Assembly (NCBI GenBank): GCA_035275265.1
Contig: DATENC010000011.1
Location: forward strand, 186,001-250,000
Length of the DNA: 64,000 nucleotides
From: JACQAP01 sp035275265
Lineage (GTDB): Bacteria; Pseudomonadota; Gammaproteobacteria; Burkholderiales; JACQAP01
Direction: 5' to 3'
Below the pieces are notes generated by a model, which was given only the letters and a program-made list of their open reading frames with translations, ran no database searches and was not told the origin of the DNA. A program made the translations under genes and the position numbers. This document shows positions 61,064 to 64,000 of the stretch, in pieces (position 1 is the stretch's first letter; each line of letters opens with the position of its first letter).

Positions 61064-64000
61064 TGCCCCACTGTAACGGCATCATTCGGCAGCTCTCCAA
61101 ACATTTCCGGTGCATACATTGCCTCGACACGCGTTGGCGGCAGTTCGAAGCTGCCTGCGTTGTTGAGCCGCACGCTGTACTCGACCACCCACGCACCCTT
61201 AGGAACGAAGCGGTAATAGGCGCGGAAAGCATCGAAGGTCCGCTCCTCGAACGCCGGCCACACGAAGCCGCGGGATTGTTCACCGGAAGCCAGGATTTGC
61301 GAGTCCTTTGCAAGCCCGGTACCGAGGATCGCCGAACCGGCCGGCACCGGGTCTTCCACCACTACCCAGGTCATGTCGGCCTGCGCGTCCAGTTCCAACC
61401 GCACCCGCATCACGTCGCCGCGGCGTAGCTCGCCCGGTATCTTGGTCTCCACCGGCGCGACGGTCTTCACGATCTTGAACCCGCTGAAAAACGCCGACTT
61501 GAGCGGAATCGCCGCTCGGCTCTGCACCGTAATCCAGGGCTTGCCCGTGCCGGACTGGCTGACCGACAGCGGCGCTTCTGCCGGCGGCCACTTGAACGCC
61601 AGCACGCCACCCTGCGCCTGCTTTCCCCAATCGAGCGTTCCCTGCTGCTCATTGAGCCGCGCCTGGGTCTGGCCCGTCACCGGCTCCGTCTCGAACTTTG
61701 CAGAAAACTTCTCCAGTGCCAGGACGCCCCAGGCATTGGCAACGGTGGTGTTCCAGCGGCCACGATGCTGCCGGCCAAGCGCACCGCGGATGATCCGCGG
61801 CATAACCTCGCGCCATTGGTCGGCGTCGAGGAAAGTCAGCAGGACCCGGTTTGCATTCACGTCTCCGGAGATCATGAGCCACCACAAGTAGTCCGTGCGT
61901 TCGGTGGAGAATCCCATGGTCGTGCCCTGAAAGTTCAGCCGCGAGCGCACGATCTGCTCGGCCTCGGCAAGGCGTTTGTCGCGGTCCTTCAGAGCCTCGC
62001 CGCGCTTCATCACGCCGTACCAGTCGAGCACCGCAGAGGTCGGCCACAGGTTCGGCTCCGCGGGTATCGAATCGAGCCAGTTCGGCTCAAGCGCCTGGTA
62101 GCGCGACAGGGCTTCCAGCGCCGCCACTTTGCGAATCGTCAGGTCGGCAGTCGGCAACGGCGAATCGCGCGTCGCGCGGCCGGTGACGAAAGCGGTCAGC
62201 GCGCCCTGCATTCTGCCGCGAGCACCCTCAGGCACGCTCCAGCCGGATTCGTGTGCGATGGCGAGGATATACGTAGTCAACGTGTCGCTTCCCGCACGTT
62301 CCAGAGCAAAATATTTGGCAAAGCCGTCTCGATCGAGGAACGAGGGCAACTCATCCATTGCCCGTTGCCACAACGCCTGATCACGCAGCGCGACCGCGCG
62401 CGAGATGCGCTGTTCGAGGCAGGTGTATGGATAGGCCGCCATGTATTCGCGTACGCCCGGCAACGGACCGGCGAGCTTCGGCGCCAGTGCGAGACTTATG
62501 CCGCCGCGTTCCGGAAGTGCATCCTCCGGACGCTTGACCACTAGATGCATTGGCTGTTCGAGTTGCGTCAGCGTAGCCTGGAATGTGCGGACGGGTATCG
62601 CCGCGATCACCTTCTGCGTCAGCTTGAGCCGGTCCGCGATCGACTTTTCCGACAGTTCCGCCGCTGTAATTTCCCAGCGCAAGACATCGACCTTCATGGG
62701 AACGGTCGCCTGCCAGCCGACGTCGCGTGCTTGGCCGGCGGCAAGCGTCACGCGCACGGCCGGCAGCGCCTGGCCCTCCACGGTCCCGTTCAGTTCCACA
62801 TCCATGACACGTTCCGAGGCGTTGCGAACGGTGAAGCGCGCGTCGAAACGGTCGCCCTCGCGCACCAGTGGCGGAAGACCGGAGAGCAGCATGAGGTCCT
62901 GCGTGGCACGGATCGTCGTTTCACCGGTGCCGAACAACCCGGTGCCGGAATCCGCGACCGCGATGATGCGGAAGGAGGTAAGCGAATCCTTGAGCGGAAT
63001 GTCCACCACCGCCCTGCCCTTGGCGTCCAGTGGCACGCGTGCTTTCCACAGCAGCAGCGTGTCGAAAAGCTCCCTGGCGGTCTGGCGCCCGCCCCCGCCG
63101 CCCTGCGGCAATGCCTTGCGCCCGTAGTGGCGCTTGCCGACCACTTGCATTGCCGCCGTCGAGGTATCCACCTCGATTCCGCGCGGCCGCATCATCGCAT
63201 CCAGCAGTTTCCACGAGTCGTTGGGCAGTAGTTCCAGCAGGCCTTCATCGACCGCGGCGATCGCGACTTCACCGGACTTCACCGGCACCGGTTTACCGGC
63301 CGCGCGCTGCGTTACCTGCACGGTGACCTGCGCCTTCTCTCGCACCTTGTATGCCGGCTTGCCGGCGCTGACTCTCACGCGCAGTTCGTGTGCGCGCAAT
63401 CCGACACTGATCTCCGCCAGACCCATCTTGAAAGCCGGCTTCCCCAGGTCCACCATTGCCGTCGGCTGCAGATCCGCGATACGCCCACGCACCACCAGCA
63501 CCGACACAAAGATATTGGGCGCGTAATTCCCCTTGATCGGCACCTTCACTACCGGCGCGGTTCCTGAAAGCGGCTGCACGAACGATTCGACCACGCCCTC
63601 GCGCTCTATCGTGATCAATGCTGTCGCCTTCTGGAACGGCATGCGCACCTGCAACTGAGCGGTCTCGCCCGGTTCATAGCGCTTGCGCTCGGGGATCACG
63701 TCGATGCGGTCGTCGTTGCTCTGGTCGAACCACCACGCGTCCTTGCCTGCAACCCAGGCCGAGCCGTTGGCGTAGGCCAAGTTGCCGTCGCGGTCCTTGG
63801 TTTCCGCCGCCATGATGATATTGCCCGACACCGGCGGCTTCACCGCGCAGAACAGCCGCCCTCGTTCGTCGGTCTTGCCCGCGCAGGCAACGTCGAGAAG
63901 CTTCACCTCGGCGCCGCTTTCGTATCCATAAAAGCCGCCCACCAGGCGTTTTCTGTGCGTGAACATGTTGCGCACGAAAAGCTGGACTTTTACCTGCTGG
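61060..64000 (-). CDS. Bacterial alpha-2-macroglobulin (YfhM type), N-terminal part beyond the window
   Basis: At least 980 residues; the frame stays open to the window edge, so the signal peptide and N-terminal MG domains are missing. Present are several MG domains, the A2M family domain (LLLWKARVPLDAKGRAVVDI) and the thioester CLEQ in YPYTCLEQRISR. The helical complement-like domain and the C-terminal domain complete the visible part. The CLEQ motif means it can trap proteases covalently; it guards the periplasm with PBP1C, whose gene follows. Confidence 0.93.
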   Translation of the reverse strand, partial: QQVKVQLFVRNMFTHRKRLVGGFYGYESGAEVKLLDVACAGKTDERGRLFCAVKPPVSGNIIMAAETKDRDGNLAYANGSAWVAGKDAWWFDQSNDDRIDVIPERKRYEPGETAQLQVRMPFQKATALITIEREGVVESFVQPLSGTAPVVKVPIKGNYAPNIFVSVLVVRGRIADLQPTAMVDLGKPAFKMGLAEISVGLRAHELRVRVSAGKPAYKVREKAQVTVQVTQRAAGKPVPVKSGEVAIAAVDEGLLELLPNDSWKLLDAMMRPRGIEVDTSTAAMQVVGKRHYGRKALPQGGGGGRQTARELFDTLLLWKARVPLDAKGRAVVDIPLKDSLTSFRIIAVADSGTGLFGTGETTIRATQDLMLLSGLPPLVREGDRFDARFTVRNASERVMDVELNGTVEGQALPAVRVTLAAGQARDVGWQATVPMKVDVLRWEITAAELSEKSIADRLKLTQKVIAAIPVRTFQATLTQLEQPMHLVVKRPEDALPERGGISLALAPKLAGPLPGVREYMAAYPYTCLEQRISRAVALRDQALWQRAMDELPSFLDRDGFAKYFALERAGSDTLTTYILAIAHESGWSVPEGARGRMQGALTAFVTGRATRDSPLPTADLTIRKVAALEALSRYQALEPNWLDSIPAEPNLWPTSAVLDWYGVMKRGEALKDRDKRLAEAEQIVRSRLNFQGTTMGFSTERTDYLWWLMISGDVNANRVLLTFLDADQWREVMPRIIRGALGRQHRGRWNTTVANAWGVLALEKFSAKFETEPVTGQTQARLNEQQGTLDWGKQAQGGVLAFKWPPAEAPLSVSQSGTGKPWITVQSRAAIPLKSAFFSGFKIVKTVAPVETKIPGELRRGDVMRVRLELDAQADMTWVVVEDPVPAGSAILGTGLAKDSQILASGEQSRGFVWPAFEERTFDAFRAYYRFVPKGAWVVEYSVRLNNAGSFELPPTRVEAMYAPEMFGELPNDAVTVGQ

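Overview
The window is GC-rich, densely coding bacterial chromosome. It carries no rRNA, tRNA, insertion sequence, phage gene or CRISPR array that I can see. Several gene orders point to a betaproteobacterium: lolC-lolD beside an RpfE-like gene, recJ, prfB and lysS; the set rpsF-priB-rpsR-rplI followed by dnaB; and a polyhydroxyalkanoate (PHA) locus with a class I synthase, reductase, phasin and PhaR. The genus cannot be fixed from sequence alone. Nearly everything looks like core or shell genome. The less ordinary parts are short runs of poorly characterised genes.

Layout. 1-2.0 kb: lipoprotein export (lolD, lolC/E). 2.1-9.6 kb: rpfE-like, recJ, prfB (with a programmed +1 frameshift), lysS and acetoacetyl-CoA synthetase, linked by short overlaps or gaps. 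9.7-13.0 kb: bamD divergent from rluD with overlapping start codons, then pgeF and a ZIP zinc transporter. 13.0-17.3 kb: the PHA locus phaC, phaB, phaP and phaR. Its phaP-phaR control region has a clear sigma70 promoter and a palindrome placed like a repressor operator. 17.4-20.8 kb: rimO, a DUF1232-like remnant and a DinG-type helicase. 21-27.6 kb: small accessory genes (membrane proteins, glyoxalase-like, DCC, topoisomerase IB, GFA, DUF488, 3-methyladenine glycosylase, cupin, methyltransferase).

27.6-31.3 kb is a tightly packed minus-strand operon: a glycosyltransferase fused to a YkoP-like domain, a NodB deacetylase, an NTF2-like protein and a lipoprotein built of six cysteine-paired repeats. 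This is my best candidate for an undescribed system, probably an envelope glycan or glycolipid function. 31.6-38.4 kb: two small membrane proteins, sodC, a short secretin-like protein, mtfA, rmuC, a palindromic element and typA. 38.6-46.6 kb: a YbbP/YbbA-type transporter divergent from tesA with overlapping starts, then selU, an arnD-like gene, bcp and a PIN-PhoH gene. 46.8-54.4 kb: a FimV-like protein, dnaB, the S6-PriB-S18-L9 operon, and a PAP2 phosphatase paired with an LTA-synthase-like transferase. 54.5-58.7 kb: a DUF2934 protein, an HMA-like protein lacking its metal-binding cysteines, an MFS transporter, a YedK/SRAP protein and an HpcH/HpaI-type aldolase with a signal peptide. 58.8-64.0 kb: pbpC and the downstream part of an alpha-2-macroglobulin gene that runs off the window end. 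Two inverted arrays of a seven-base repeat lie at their junction.

Start codons were chosen from ribosome binding sites, overlaps and family alignments recalled from memory. Where the start is uncertain the entry says so. No database search was possible.
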